A stretch of 42,048 nucleotides of DNA from an uncultured Helicobacteraceae bacterium (GTDB lineage Bacteria > Campylobacterota > Campylobacteria > Campylobacterales > UBA6016). The translations under genes were made by a program, and so were the position numbers. Location: assembly GCA_937973585.1 (NCBI GenBank), contig CALJKN010000172.1:1-42048 (forward strand). The letters run 5' to 3'. The notes beneath the pieces were generated by a model that was not told the origin of the DNA, did no database searches, and worked only from the letters and a program-made list of their open reading frames with translations. Below are positions 9,003 through 16,550 of the stretch, piece after piece (the stretch's first letter is position 1; each line of letters starts with the position of its first letter).

Positions 9003-9836
9003 TTAGCCGAGTGAGCCGGCAGAGGCGAACGAATATATGTTTTCGTATGCCGTTTTTAGTCCGTCACCCTTTGCCATCTGCATAGTCCGTCCGACCTCCT
9101 CAAACCCGTACCCGATAAAAAATGAGACAATCTCGTCAATTTTCGGCACATCCACAAATATCTCTTTCATCCCACGAAAATGCAAAAACTCCCGAAACAT
9201 CCTCTCTGCATCCAGATACGCCCCGCTACGCACCTCAAAAGGCCCCACAAAAGCGTACCCGCCTATCATACGACTATGCAAAAAGCCATTTTGGGTAGAA
9301 AAATATATAGAGCTTTTAGAGTTCATATCCTCCAGAAAAAAAACACCCCTATCCTCATGGAAAAACTCGGCATCTAGTTTTAGCGATATCGGCGGAAGCC
9401 CTTTCTCCTCGGTCTCTCCAAAACCGCTAAAGTTTCTAGCGGAGAGCTCTTTTTTGCTTTTTAGTCTAATAACCTCGATACACTCCGAAAATCCATAACT
9501 TTTGTAAAATTTTTTTAGGAGCGGATTTGCGTTTAGGTATACGCTAGGTCTCTCATTTGCAGCTTTTAGGGCTGTCTCAAAAAGCCTCTTTCCGATCCCC
9601 TGTTTTCTGTATTCGTCAAAAACGAGGAAATTCCCTATCCATGCCGATTTTTCATGAAAATATACGGTTATCCCTCCGGCCAGTTTGCCGTCCACAAAAG
9701 CGGCAAAAGAGGCGGTAGGAAAACGTCTAATCGTATTTACAAGCTCAAACTCATCGATCAGCCACCCCTCTTTTTGCGCCATTGCGACAAATTCAGGAAC
9801 CGTTTTTTCAGAAAACCAAACGATTTTTATGCGCAA
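9003..9836 (-). CDS. Two-part GNAT acetyltransferase within the nif operon
   Basis: This 277-residue enzyme has an N-terminal GNAT domain (about 1-145). It shows the acetyl-CoA loop in EYRKQGIGKRLFETAL and the later YLNANPLLKKFYKSYGF motif. A C-terminal half (about 165-265) resembles the YitH-type second domain (Acetyltransf_18) with a further FFIGYGFEEVGRTM motif. The likely start is the TTG at 9836, because the GNAT fold begins at once (RIKIVWFSE) and GGGATAG precedes it; this start overlaps the end of nifV by 10 bases, implying translational coupling. The substrate is unknown. Placement between nifV and the DUF683-type gene suggests a role tied to nitrogen fixation, but that rests on context only. 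Confidence 0.85.
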   Translation of the reverse strand: MRIKIVWFSEKTVPEFVAMAQKEGWLIDEFELVNTIRRFPTASFAAFVDGKLAGGITVYFHEKSAWIGNFLVFDEYRKQGIGKRLFETALKAANERPSVYLNANPLLKKFYKSYGFSECIEVIRLKSKKELSARNFSGFGETEEKGLPPISLKLDAEFFHEDRGVFFLEDMNSKSSIYFSTQNGFLHSRMIGGYAFVGPFEVRSGAYLDAERMFREFLHFRGMKEIFVDVPKIDEIVSFFIGYGFEEVGRTMQMAKGDGLKTAYENIYSFASAGSLG

Positions 9837-10942
9837 ACTATCCCTTTTTCAAAAAGCTCTTTTAGCTCTTTTGCAGTTAATGTCCTCTTTTCGGATTCGG
9901 ATATTTTACGCACTTCGTCCAAAACAAACCCCAAATCCTCTTTGTCGGCCTCGATACCTACTTTTTTTAATCTGTGTTTTATGGAGTCTCTGCCTGTGTG
10001 CTTACCTATAGGGTATGCCCGTTTTAGCCCTACCGATTTTGGCGAAAACGGCTCGTATGAGGCAGAGTTTTTGAGTACTCCGCTGGCATGAATCCCGCTT
10101 TCGTGGGCAAACAATCTCTTTCCGATTACCGGAGCGTTCAGGGCGACTTTGATACCGCTTGCCTTTGCAACCACAGAGGTTAACGATTTTAGAGCGGCCG
10201 GAGAGATGGTTTTTTTATGTCCGAGCAAAAATGCCAAAGATGTCAAAATCTGCTCAAAACTGGCATTTCCTGCCCTCTCGCCAATCCCAAGGGTCGTAGT
10301 GTTGACGCTTTTTGCCCCTGCTTCGACCCCTGCTATCGCATTTGCCGTCGCCATCCCAAAATCGTTATGGGTGTGCATCTCTATATCGACTCCGTGTTTG
10401 GCAATACGACTTACAATATTGTATGTTTTTGTGGGGGTCAATATCCCAACCGTATCGCAAAATCTGAATCTATCGGCTCCAAACCCTTTTACGGCAACTA
10501 TCAACTCATCCAAGAACATATCATCGGCTCTGCTGGCATCCTCGCCGCCGACGCAGACAAAAAGTCCCTCTTTTTTTGCCGCCAAAACTGTTTTTTCTAT
10601 GTTTTTTAGGATTTTATCCCTTGAAAGGTTTTTGACACCCATCAAAATCTCAGACGTAGGGATCGAGAGGTCTACCGCTTTTAGGCCGCATCTTAGCGCC
10701 GCCTCCAAATCTGATAGAGTCGCTCTGCACCAACCCATCTGCCTAATAGGGAGATTCAAAGACAAAACTGCTTTGATAGCCTCCTGCTCCCTATCCCCCA
10801 TAGCCGGAATCCCAATCTCCAGCTCATCGGCTCCTGCCTCGTACAAAAGCCTTGCAATCTCTATCTTCTCGTCAATGCTAAATGCAACATAAGGGGCTTG
10901 CTCACCATCTCTAAGAGTCGTATCATTAATAATAACGCCCAT
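9827..10942 (-). CDS. nifV: Homocitrate synthase NifV
   Basis: NifV condenses acetyl-CoA and 2-oxoglutarate to homocitrate, the organic ligand of the FeMo-cofactor. The 371-residue protein shows the DRE-TIM signature NDTTLRDGEQAP at the N-terminus, the metal-binding MHTHNDFGMATAN, and the GERAGNASFE and AHESGIHASGVL motifs of the homocitrate and isopropylmalate synthase family. It lacks a leucine-type regulatory C-terminal domain, favouring NifV over LeuA. The start at 10942 (MGVIIND) has GGAGG 6 bases upstream; the open frame running to 11107 is overlap with nifB. It follows nifB by 38 bases and overlaps the GNAT gene. Confidence 0.95.
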   Translation of the reverse strand: MGVIINDTTLRDGEQAPYVAFSIDEKIEIARLLYEAGADELEIGIPAMGDREQEAIKAVLSLNLPIRQMGWCRATLSDLEAALRCGLKAVDLSIPTSEILMGVKNLSRDKILKNIEKTVLAAKKEGLFVCVGGEDASRADDMFLDELIVAVKGFGADRFRFCDTVGILTPTKTYNIVSRIAKHGVDIEMHTHNDFGMATANAIAGVEAGAKSVNTTTLGIGERAGNASFEQILTSLAFLLGHKKTISPAALKSLTSVVAKASGIKVALNAPVIGKRLFAHESGIHASGVLKNSASYEPFSPKSVGLKRAYPIGKHTGRDSIKHRLKKVGIEADKEDLGFVLDEVRKISESEKRTLTAKELKELFEKGIVCA

Positions 10943-10980
10943 TTTGCCCTCCTCGGACGCCTCTTTTAGCGCCCTTTGAT

Positions 10981-12387
10981 TCAACCTTCTTCGGCCTCTT
11001 TTGAGAAATGCTCTTTTGCCGCACCCATCACCGCCTCGGATATAGGGAGCTTCGCATATTTTTCTATGCTTACCACCCCTGCCTCTTTTAGAGCATCTTG
11101 TGGGCAACCGCCTATTTTTGCCGTGAGTAGTAGTTTTACATCCCTTAGAGCCGTTTTTATCTCATCCATCGGATTCTCACACGAATCAGGGCCTGCACAA
11201 TAACCGTTTGCCACGGAGCGTTTTGTAAGGAACCTAAAGCCCATATCACCCGCTTCGTATAACAAAAACTCTTTTACCGTCCCAAAATGCTCGTTTACGG
11301 TCGCCATATCACTGGATGTAACCGCCACTATGACGGTCTCACCGGTTGTGGAGAGCATTTTTTTCTCTGCCTCAACTCTTTCGTTTGCCTCTTTTAGGAT
11401 TTGCATAAACCCTTCTATTTTTGCTTTTGCCGCTTTTCTACCCTCTATATCGTAGAGTGCGACCAGCTCCTCAAGCTCTTTTCCTTTATACATCGGCGAT
11501 TCAAACTCGGCACTTCTGTCCTCACCCAAAATCCCGACTGCATCGGCCCTACACTGTTTGCAGTGTGTCATCAGGCTCATATCCATGCCGCATGCCGCCT
11601 GTGCTTTTTGGAGTTGCTCCTCCGTAGCCGACGGTACACCGTTTAGCCCAAAATACGTCCCAAACTCAGGCTCAGAGAGGAGCGGCATTATGTTATGCAA
11701 AAATACACCCATCTCTCTTAGCTTTTTAGAGACGTTTGGCAAATCATCTTCGTTTATACCAGGGATCAATACTGAGTTTGCTTTTACGAGTATCCCCGCC
11801 TCTACGCATTTTTGGATCCCTTCTAGCTGTTTTGAGAGCAGAAGCGCCGCCGCCTCTTCCCCTTTGTATCGCTTCCCCTCAAAATATACCCAAGGATAAA
11901 TCTGTGCGCCTACTTTTGGATCTATGGTATTGATAGTTACGGTGATATGATCTACACCCGTCTCTTTGATTTTCTCCACAAATTCAGGTAATTTTAGCCC
12001 GTTTGTAGAGAGGCATAGTTTTAGATCCGGCGCATGCTCTCTGATTAGATCCAAAGTCTCAAAAGTTTTTTGCGGGTTGGCCAGGGCATCTCCGGGGCCG
12101 GCTATACCGACAACGGAGAGGTTTTTTATCTCGCTACCTACGAGCAACACTTTTTTTAGACCGTCCAGAGGTTTTAGCTTTTCGCTGGTCACCCCCGGTC
12201 TCGATTCGTTTGAGCAATCATATTTTCTATTGCAGTAGTTGCACTGGATATTACAGGCCGGAGCTACCGGTAGGTGTATCCTGGCAAAATGGTTGTGCGC
12301 ATCCTTGCTATAACAAGGGTGGTCGTTTATCATTGACATTGTTTTGTCGTCTATTGTTTCATGACCTGTTGAGCATCCGCATCCCAT
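10981..12387 (-). CDS. nifB: Nitrogenase cofactor biosynthesis radical SAM protein NifB
   Basis: NifB uses radical SAM chemistry to fuse two [4Fe-4S] units into NifB-co, the [8Fe-9S-C] precursor of FeMo-co. The 468-residue protein has the radical SAM CxxxCxxC (C45, C49, C52 in ACNIQCNYC), further cluster ligands in MGCGCS at the N-terminus, the GIAGPGDALANP glycine-rich stretch, and THCKQCRADAVG. The C-terminal part (about 345-468) is a NifX-like domain (VAVTSSDMATVNEHFG), giving the long NifB architecture. GAGGAGGG lies just upstream of the ATG. It heads the minus-strand operon nifB-nifV-GNAT-DUF683-Cys protein and is divergent from the ferredoxin gene. Confidence 0.97.
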   Translation of the reverse strand: MGCGCSTGHETIDDKTMSMINDHPCYSKDAHNHFARIHLPVAPACNIQCNYCNRKYDCSNESRPGVTSEKLKPLDGLKKVLLVGSEIKNLSVVGIAGPGDALANPQKTFETLDLIREHAPDLKLCLSTNGLKLPEFVEKIKETGVDHITVTINTIDPKVGAQIYPWVYFEGKRYKGEEAAALLLSKQLEGIQKCVEAGILVKANSVLIPGINEDDLPNVSKKLREMGVFLHNIMPLLSEPEFGTYFGLNGVPSATEEQLQKAQAACGMDMSLMTHCKQCRADAVGILGEDRSAEFESPMYKGKELEELVALYDIEGRKAAKAKIEGFMQILKEANERVEAEKKMLSTTGETVIVAVTSSDMATVNEHFGTVKEFLLYEAGDMGFRFLTKRSVANGYCAGPDSCENPMDEIKTALRDVKLLLTAKIGGCPQDALKEAGVVSIEKYAKLPISEAVMGAAKEHFSKEAEEG

Positions 12388-12504
12388 GGCACCCTCCTCT
12401 AAGAGTTAACTGATTTGCCATAGGTAATTGCATTAGCCGTTCCGTAGAATTTAAGGAATCGAAAATGCATAATCAATAAACGCAAATCAAACAAGGAGAA
12501 TATA

Positions 12505-12705
12505 ATGGCGGTATACATCAACGAAGAGTGCATCAACTGTGCAGCCTGTGCAGACGAATGTCCAAACGGAGCTATAGTGGATAACGACAAAAATCCAAAC
12601 GGAGCCGATATATTTTTCGTAATCGAAAACAAATGCACAGAGTGTGACGGCGGCGAACTAGCCTGTGTATCCGTATGCCCAAGCGACGCTATACATAAAA
12701 GATAA
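12505..12705 (+). CDS. fdxN: FdxN-type 2[4Fe-4S] ferredoxin
   Basis: This 66-residue low-potential ferredoxin has two cluster motifs: C9-x2-C12-x2-C15-x3-C19P and C44-x2-C47-x6-C54-x3-C58P. The longer spacing in the second motif (CTECDGGELACVSVCP) is the mark of the nif-linked FdxN group. Such ferredoxins supply electrons to nitrogenase or to NifB. An AAGGAG site sits 5 bases before the ATG. It is divergent from nifB across a 117-base gap that must hold both promoters; I saw no convincing sigma-54 site there. A hairpin follows its stop. Confidence 0.93.
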   Translation: MAVYINEECINCAACADECPNGAIVDNDKNPNGADIFFVIENKCTECDGGELACVSVCPSDAIHKR

Positions 12706-12710
12706 TTAAG

Positions 12711-12731
12711 GCCTCTAAAGTCAATAGAGGC
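12711..12731 (+). terminator. Hairpin after the ferredoxin gene
   Basis: GCCTCTA at 12711-12717 pairs with TAGAGGC at 12725-12731 across a 7-base loop. The following bases are A-rich rather than a T-run, so this is a weak terminator or an RNA-stabilising hairpin. It may also form the left part of the repeat element that follows. Confidence 0.45.
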
Positions 12732-12740
12732 TCAAAAAGA

Positions 12741-12801
12741 GCAACTAGTTGCGAGAGCAGTCTGCTGAAGACCCCATTGTGAGCTTTGCTCAAAATGGGA
12801 G
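12741..12801 (+). repeat. Intergenic palindromic repeat element, copy A
   Basis: This stretch shares ordered blocks with 25559-25622 in inverted orientation: TAGTTGCGAGAGC, then GCTGAAGACC, then a hairpin whose loop region reads GCTTTGC flanked by CATT and AAAATG. The hairpin arms differ between copies yet remain self-complementary (here TGAGC/GCTCA, there TAGGC/GCCTA), a sign of selection on structure. It lies between fdxN and the NifX-like gene. There is no reading frame of note inside. Confidence 0.7.
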
Positions 12802-12872
12802 AATTAATTAGAAGATAAAGTCTTTTAGTTCTAAAATCGCCTCATAAAAAAATTTAGAGCGAGGTACGAACT

Positions 12873-13268
12873 ATGAAAATAGCACTCCCGGTTAGGGATG
12901 AAACATTAAAAATATTCCAAAATGCGGGGCACGCTCCGTATTTTGCGGTGTATGAGGTTGTAGGCGGCGGTATGTTTAGGAGTTTCAAGTTTGTTGAAAC
13001 CAGACGAAACCCTAGAGAAAACGAAGATCATGAGCATGAGTGCGAGGATAGCTTTGGAAAGTGCCACCACGACGGAGATCCGGAGGAGCACAAAAACGAC
13101 CATAGGATTATGGCCGAAATCCTAAAAGATTGCTCGTTTCTAGCGGTAGACAAAGCGTGCAAAAATACGAAACTCGTATTTGAAGAGGCTGGAATCAAAG
13201 TCGTATCGGCTCACGGTTTTATGAAAGCCGACGATATGCTAAAAGAGGTTTCCAAAAAAATCGGATAA
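12873..13268 (+). CDS. NifX/NafY-family FeMo-cofactor-binding protein with His-rich insert
   Basis: This 131-residue protein belongs to the dinitrogenase iron-molybdenum cofactor family, whose members carry NifB-co or FeMo-co between assembly proteins. It shows the N-terminal MKIALPVRDE strand, NAGHAPYFAVYEV, and near the end KACKNTKLVFEEAGIKVVSA. Residues 50-77 form a hydrophilic insert with eight histidines and two cysteines (DHEHECEDSFGKCHHDGD and following), which looks like a metal site. GAGG lies 8 bases before the ATG. The clpX-like gene starts 10 bases after the stop with its own GGAG, so the two form an operon. Confidence 0.87.
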   Translation: MKIALPVRDETLKIFQNAGHAPYFAVYEVVGGGMFRSFKFVETRRNPRENEDHEHECEDSFGKCHHDGDPEEHKNDHRIMAEILKDCSFLAVDKACKNTKLVFEEAGIKVVSAHGFMKADDMLKEVSKKIG

Positions 13269-13278
13269 GGAGTCAAAG

Positions 13279-14478
13279 ATGCAAGATGCTACAGTTTGTT
13301 CTTTTTGCGGAAAAACCCAAAAAGAGGTCAAAAAAATGTTTCTGGTCGAAGAGGCCGCAATATGCAACGAATGTGTAGAGACTTGCCACTCCGTAATCGA
13401 CAGGGAGAGCCTAAGAGAGGAAAAAGCAAAATTCCAAAAAGGGCTCCCAAAACCCTCCGAAATAGTCAAATTCCTAGACGGTTACTGTATCGGGCAGGAA
13501 AAAGCAAAAATGACGCTTGCGGTAGCGCTCTACAACCACTACAAAAGGATAGAAAAACCTATCTATAAAGGCGTAGAGATAGAAAAGAGCAATATACTCC
13601 TGGTAGGCCCTACCGGAAGCGGCAAAACACTGTTGGCAAAAAGCCTTGCAAAAATCATGAACGTCCCTTTTGCCGTAGCCGACGCAACAGCCCTAACGGA
13701 GGCCGGATATGTCGGTGAAGACGTTGAGAGCATACTCTCTAGGCTACTGGCTGCCGCAAACTACGATCTGGAGCAGGCAAAACGGGGGATCGTGTACATA
13801 GACGAGATAGACAAAATCGCCAGAAAATCTGAAAGTGCCGTAAGCGGCAGAGATGTATCCGGTGAGGGGGTACAGCAGGGGCTGCTTAAAATCCTAGAGG
13901 GTGCAGAGGTGTATGTCCCTGTAAAAGGGAGCCGAAAAAACTCAACAACCGAAACTGTCCTTTTTGATACTACGCATGTGCTGTTTGTATGCGGCGGAGC
14001 TTTTGTCGGGCTACGGGGAGACGAGGCAAAAAAAGAGCTTTCGATGGGTTTTTTGAGCGTTGAACACAAAGCCGAATTGGATGATATAGAGCCAAAAGAC
14101 ATCATAAAATACGGGATGATACCGGAGTTTATAGGTAGGCTTCCGGTGATTGCCGAACTCTCTGCGCTATCGGTGGAGGATCTGGTAAAAATACTAAAAG
14201 AGCCGAAAAACGCCCTCGTAAAACAATATAAAGCGCTATTTGAGCTAGACGGGATAGAGCTTGAATTTACCGATGAGGCGATAGAAGAGATAGCCAAAAA
14301 AGCATTTGATTCAAAAGTAGGGGCCAGAGGGCTACGGGGAATCATAGAAAAACTGATGCTCCCGCTAGAATTTGAAGCCCCGTCAAACGACAAACTCCAA
14401 AAAATAGTAGTCACAAAAGAGTTCGTCCTAGGCGAAAAAGCCCACATGATAATACAAGACCAAGAGATGGAGGGGTAA
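13279..14478 (+). CDS. clpX: ClpX-type AAA+ unfoldase, nif-linked divergent copy
   Basis: ClpX unfolds tagged proteins and feeds them to ClpP. This 399-residue protein has the zinc-binding domain (C7, C10, C29, C32), Walker A GPTGSGKT (110-117), pore-1 loop GYVG (143-146), Walker B DEID (175-178) and the sensor-2 GARGLRG. Two loops differ from the E. coli pattern: the RKH pore loop reads RKN (219-221), and the ClpP-docking IGF tripeptide reads MGF (256-258) in a loop several residues shorter. It starts 10 bases after the NifX-like gene with GGAG 6 bases upstream. A second clpX occurs in the Azotobacter nif region. By context this is probably a nitrogenase-assembly paralogue rather than the housekeeping copy, but it could be the only clpX. 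Confidence 0.9.
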   Translation: MQDATVCSFCGKTQKEVKKMFLVEEAAICNECVETCHSVIDRESLREEKAKFQKGLPKPSEIVKFLDGYCIGQEKAKMTLAVALYNHYKRIEKPIYKGVEIEKSNILLVGPTGSGKTLLAKSLAKIMNVPFAVADATALTEAGYVGEDVESILSRLLAAANYDLEQAKRGIVYIDEIDKIARKSESAVSGRDVSGEGVQQGLLKILEGAEVYVPVKGSRKNSTTETVLFDTTHVLFVCGGAFVGLRGDEAKKELSMGFLSVEHKAELDDIEPKDIIKYGMIPEFIGRLPVIAELSALSVEDLVKILKEPKNALVKQYKALFELDGIELEFTDEAIEEIAKKAFDSKVGARGLRGIIEKLMLPLEFEAPSNDKLQKIVVTKEFVLGEKAHMIIQDQEMEG

Positions 14479-14541
14479 TAAAAGCCCATCTATCTCACCT
14501 CAAAATTATCCACATAACCGACAAAATGCTATTATCCGGCT

Positions 14542-16068
14542 ATGAAACAAAAAATTATCCTTAGTACGTTAAACGCCAGATACCTGCACACATCGTTGGC
14601 GCTTAGATACATTGCCGCAAATATGATGGAGTTATCGGGCAACACCGAGATTGTGGAGTTTGTTATCGGTGAAAACACTTTTTTGTTAGCCGAAAAACTA
14701 CTTCTGAAATCTCCGGATATTATCGGTTTTGGGGTCTATATATGGAACGCAACGGAGACAAAAAAACTCATCGACGCTATAAAGGCAATCTCTCCGGACA
14801 CCATCATTATAGCGGGGGGGCCGGAGGTTAGCTATGAGCCTTTGAGGGTTGACTTTTCAAATGCCGATTATATCGTCAGAGGTGAGGGTGAGAGAAGTTT
14901 TTACGAGCTTTGCGCTCAGATAATCGCAAAAGTGCCGCCGAGAGAGAAGGTGATTCCAAAAAAGCCGATATCGCCAAAAGAGATAGCCCTACCCTACCGT
15001 CTCTATACGGACGAAGATATAGCCCATAGATACATATATGTCGAGGCCTCCAGAGGTTGTCCGTTTGAGTGCGAATTTTGCCTCTCTTCCATAGACGAGA
15101 GGGTGTCGTATTTTGACGTGGATGCGATACTCCGTGAGTTTGAGACGCTATGGCAGAGGGGGGCTAGAAATTTTAAGTTTATAGACAGAAGCTTCAATCT
15201 AAACGTATCGGTAGCGACACGGATATTTGATTTTTTCCTCTCCAAAGAGCCGCCGTATCTACTCCATTTTGAGGTGATTCCGGACTCCTTTCCGCAAAGA
15301 CTACTATCAAAAATAGCACAGTTCCCGCCCGCATCTTTGCAATTGGAGGTCGGCATCCAAACGCTAAACGACGAGGTTGGAGCCAGAATAAACAGACGGC
15401 TGGATAAAGAGAAGATAAAACAAAATATCGCCTTTTTAGAAAGAGACACATCGGCTCATCTCCATGTCGATTTGATAGCCGGACTACCGGGGGAGAGTAT
15501 GGAGAGTTTCGGTAAAAATCTAAATGAGCTATACGCCCTCACATCCTCGGAGATTCAGCTAGGAATCCTGAAAAAACTATCTGGAACCTCCATAGGTAGG
15601 CACGATGCGACGTACAATGCGGTATATTCGGACGAACCGCCGTACGAGATCCTCCAAAATGATTTGATACCGTTTTTGCAGATGCAACAAATAAAGAGGT
15701 TTGCGAGGTTTTGGGACATCGGGTACAACAGCGGAAACTTTAGAGAGAGCATTAGGATGCTATGGATGGGGACGGACGACGTGTTCGGCTCGTTTTTTGC
15801 TTTTTCAGAGTGGGTATACTCCCAGACCGAGTCAACATGGCAGATAGCCATGAACCGCTATGCAGAGCTACTGTTTAGGTATCTAACAGAGCTTATAGGA
15901 GTTGATAAAAGTATCGTAGCCGATGCGATACTAAACGATATTTCGGCCGTAGGGGGTCGCTCCGTTCCGCACTTTTTGAGAGATTTCGCCGCAAAGATTC
16001 CGCAAAAAAATAGCTCCGAGGAGCCGAAAATCGGCAAAAGACAACAAATTTGGGCAAAAAAAGAATAA
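14542..16068 (+). CDS. B12-binding-domain radical SAM protein
   Basis: The 508-residue protein has an N-terminal cobalamin-binding-type Rossmann domain (about 1-130; STLNARYLHTSLALRYIAAN, IIIAGGPEVSYEP) and a radical SAM domain whose cluster motif is C-x3-C-x2-C in SRGCPFECEFC near residue 175. A C-terminal region of about 150 residues resembles DUF4080. Such proteins catalyse methyl transfers or other radical reactions; the substrate here is unknown. No clear ribosome site is visible before the ATG. A run of seven G (14814-14820) lies within the AGGP codons. It may be cotranscribed with the small membrane protein 32 bases downstream. Confidence 0.88.
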   Translation: MKQKIILSTLNARYLHTSLALRYIAANMMELSGNTEIVEFVIGENTFLLAEKLLLKSPDIIGFGVYIWNATETKKLIDAIKAISPDTIIIAGGPEVSYEPLRVDFSNADYIVRGEGERSFYELCAQIIAKVPPREKVIPKKPISPKEIALPYRLYTDEDIAHRYIYVEASRGCPFECEFCLSSIDERVSYFDVDAILREFETLWQRGARNFKFIDRSFNLNVSVATRIFDFFLSKEPPYLLHFEVIPDSFPQRLLSKIAQFPPASLQLEVGIQTLNDEVGARINRRLDKEKIKQNIAFLERDTSAHLHVDLIAGLPGESMESFGKNLNELYALTSSEIQLGILKKLSGTSIGRHDATYNAVYSDEPPYEILQNDLIPFLQMQQIKRFARFWDIGYNSGNFRESIRMLWMGTDDVFGSFFAFSEWVYSQTESTWQIAMNRYAELLFRYLTELIGVDKSIVADAILNDISAVGGRSVPHFLRDFAAKIPQKNSSEEPKIGKRQQIWAKKE

Positions 16069-16100
16069 GATTTGAGCATTAATTAAAAGGTTGAACGATT

Positions 16101-16550
16101 TTGGACAAACTGCTTTTTGATCTGCACGATATTTTTGCCGATAATTTTGGCCTCTATCCAAGCGATATCGGTATTGTATCGCTGTTTGTTTTTGGCGGTA
16201 TGCTCTCGTTTTTATCCTTCATACTAAGTATTTATATATTTATAAAAATTATTTTGAGACGACCGAAAAAAGAGAAGAAAAAGGTTGAGCCGAAAATCGA
16301 AGAGCCGATAGAGGAGCCGATGAAAGAGGAGGTAAACATCGAAGTTGGAGAGTTTGGAAAGGTAGTAAGCGACCAAAAAGTACTGGTAAAAGGGGTCGAA
16401 CTAGACTACTTCATACTCAAAAAAACCAAATTTGAACAAAGCAGCCTCCCCGTCGGCACGATCGTTATTGTACTAAGACGAACCGACAAGGAGGCATACG
16501 TAAAAGCAGCAGATGAAAAAGACGTAAAAAGGCTAAAAGGGAAGATCTAG
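16101..16550 (+). CDS. Small single-pass membrane protein, function unknown
   Basis: The 149-residue product has one hydrophobic helix (about residues 24-52, FVFGGMLSFLSFILSIYIFI). A stretch of alternating Lys and Glu (about 55-78) follows, then a compact C-terminal domain (about 85-149) with a beta-rich pattern ending in VGTIVIVLRRTDKEAYV. The layout recalls small NfeD-like membrane-anchored OB-type proteins, but I see no firm match. The start is TTG at 16101, since no ATG precedes the membrane helix; AAAAGG lies about 10 bases upstream. Its stop overlaps the stop of thrC on the other strand by 4 bases. Confidence 0.7.
   Translation: MDKLLFDLHDIFADNFGLYPSDIGIVSLFVFGGMLSFLSFILSIYIFIKIILRRPKKEKKKVEPKIEEPIEEPMKEEVNIEVGEFGKVVSDQKVLVKGVELDYFILKKTKFEQSSLPVGTIVIVLRRTDKEAYVKAADEKDVKRLKGKI

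Noticed and set aside
10943..11107. Longer N-terminus for NifV
   Set aside because: The added 55 residues overlap nifB, are Arg-rich and do not belong to the family; ATG 10942 has a strong ribosome site.
12396..12422. Possible sigma-54 promoter for nifB (TGGCA on the minus strand)
   Set aside because: The -24 half is good but the -12 half reads TTAAC with the invariant GC missing, and transcription would start on top of the ribosome-binding site.
14506..14514. TTATCCACA, a perfect DnaA box
   Set aside because: It is single, has no cluster of further boxes, AT-rich unwinding region or dnaA/dnaN nearby, so it is not an origin.
14814..14820. G7 run in the B12-radical SAM gene as a phase-variation site
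   Set aside because: It encodes the conserved AGGP turn of the domain and is below the length usually seen to slip; no alternative frame of interest results.
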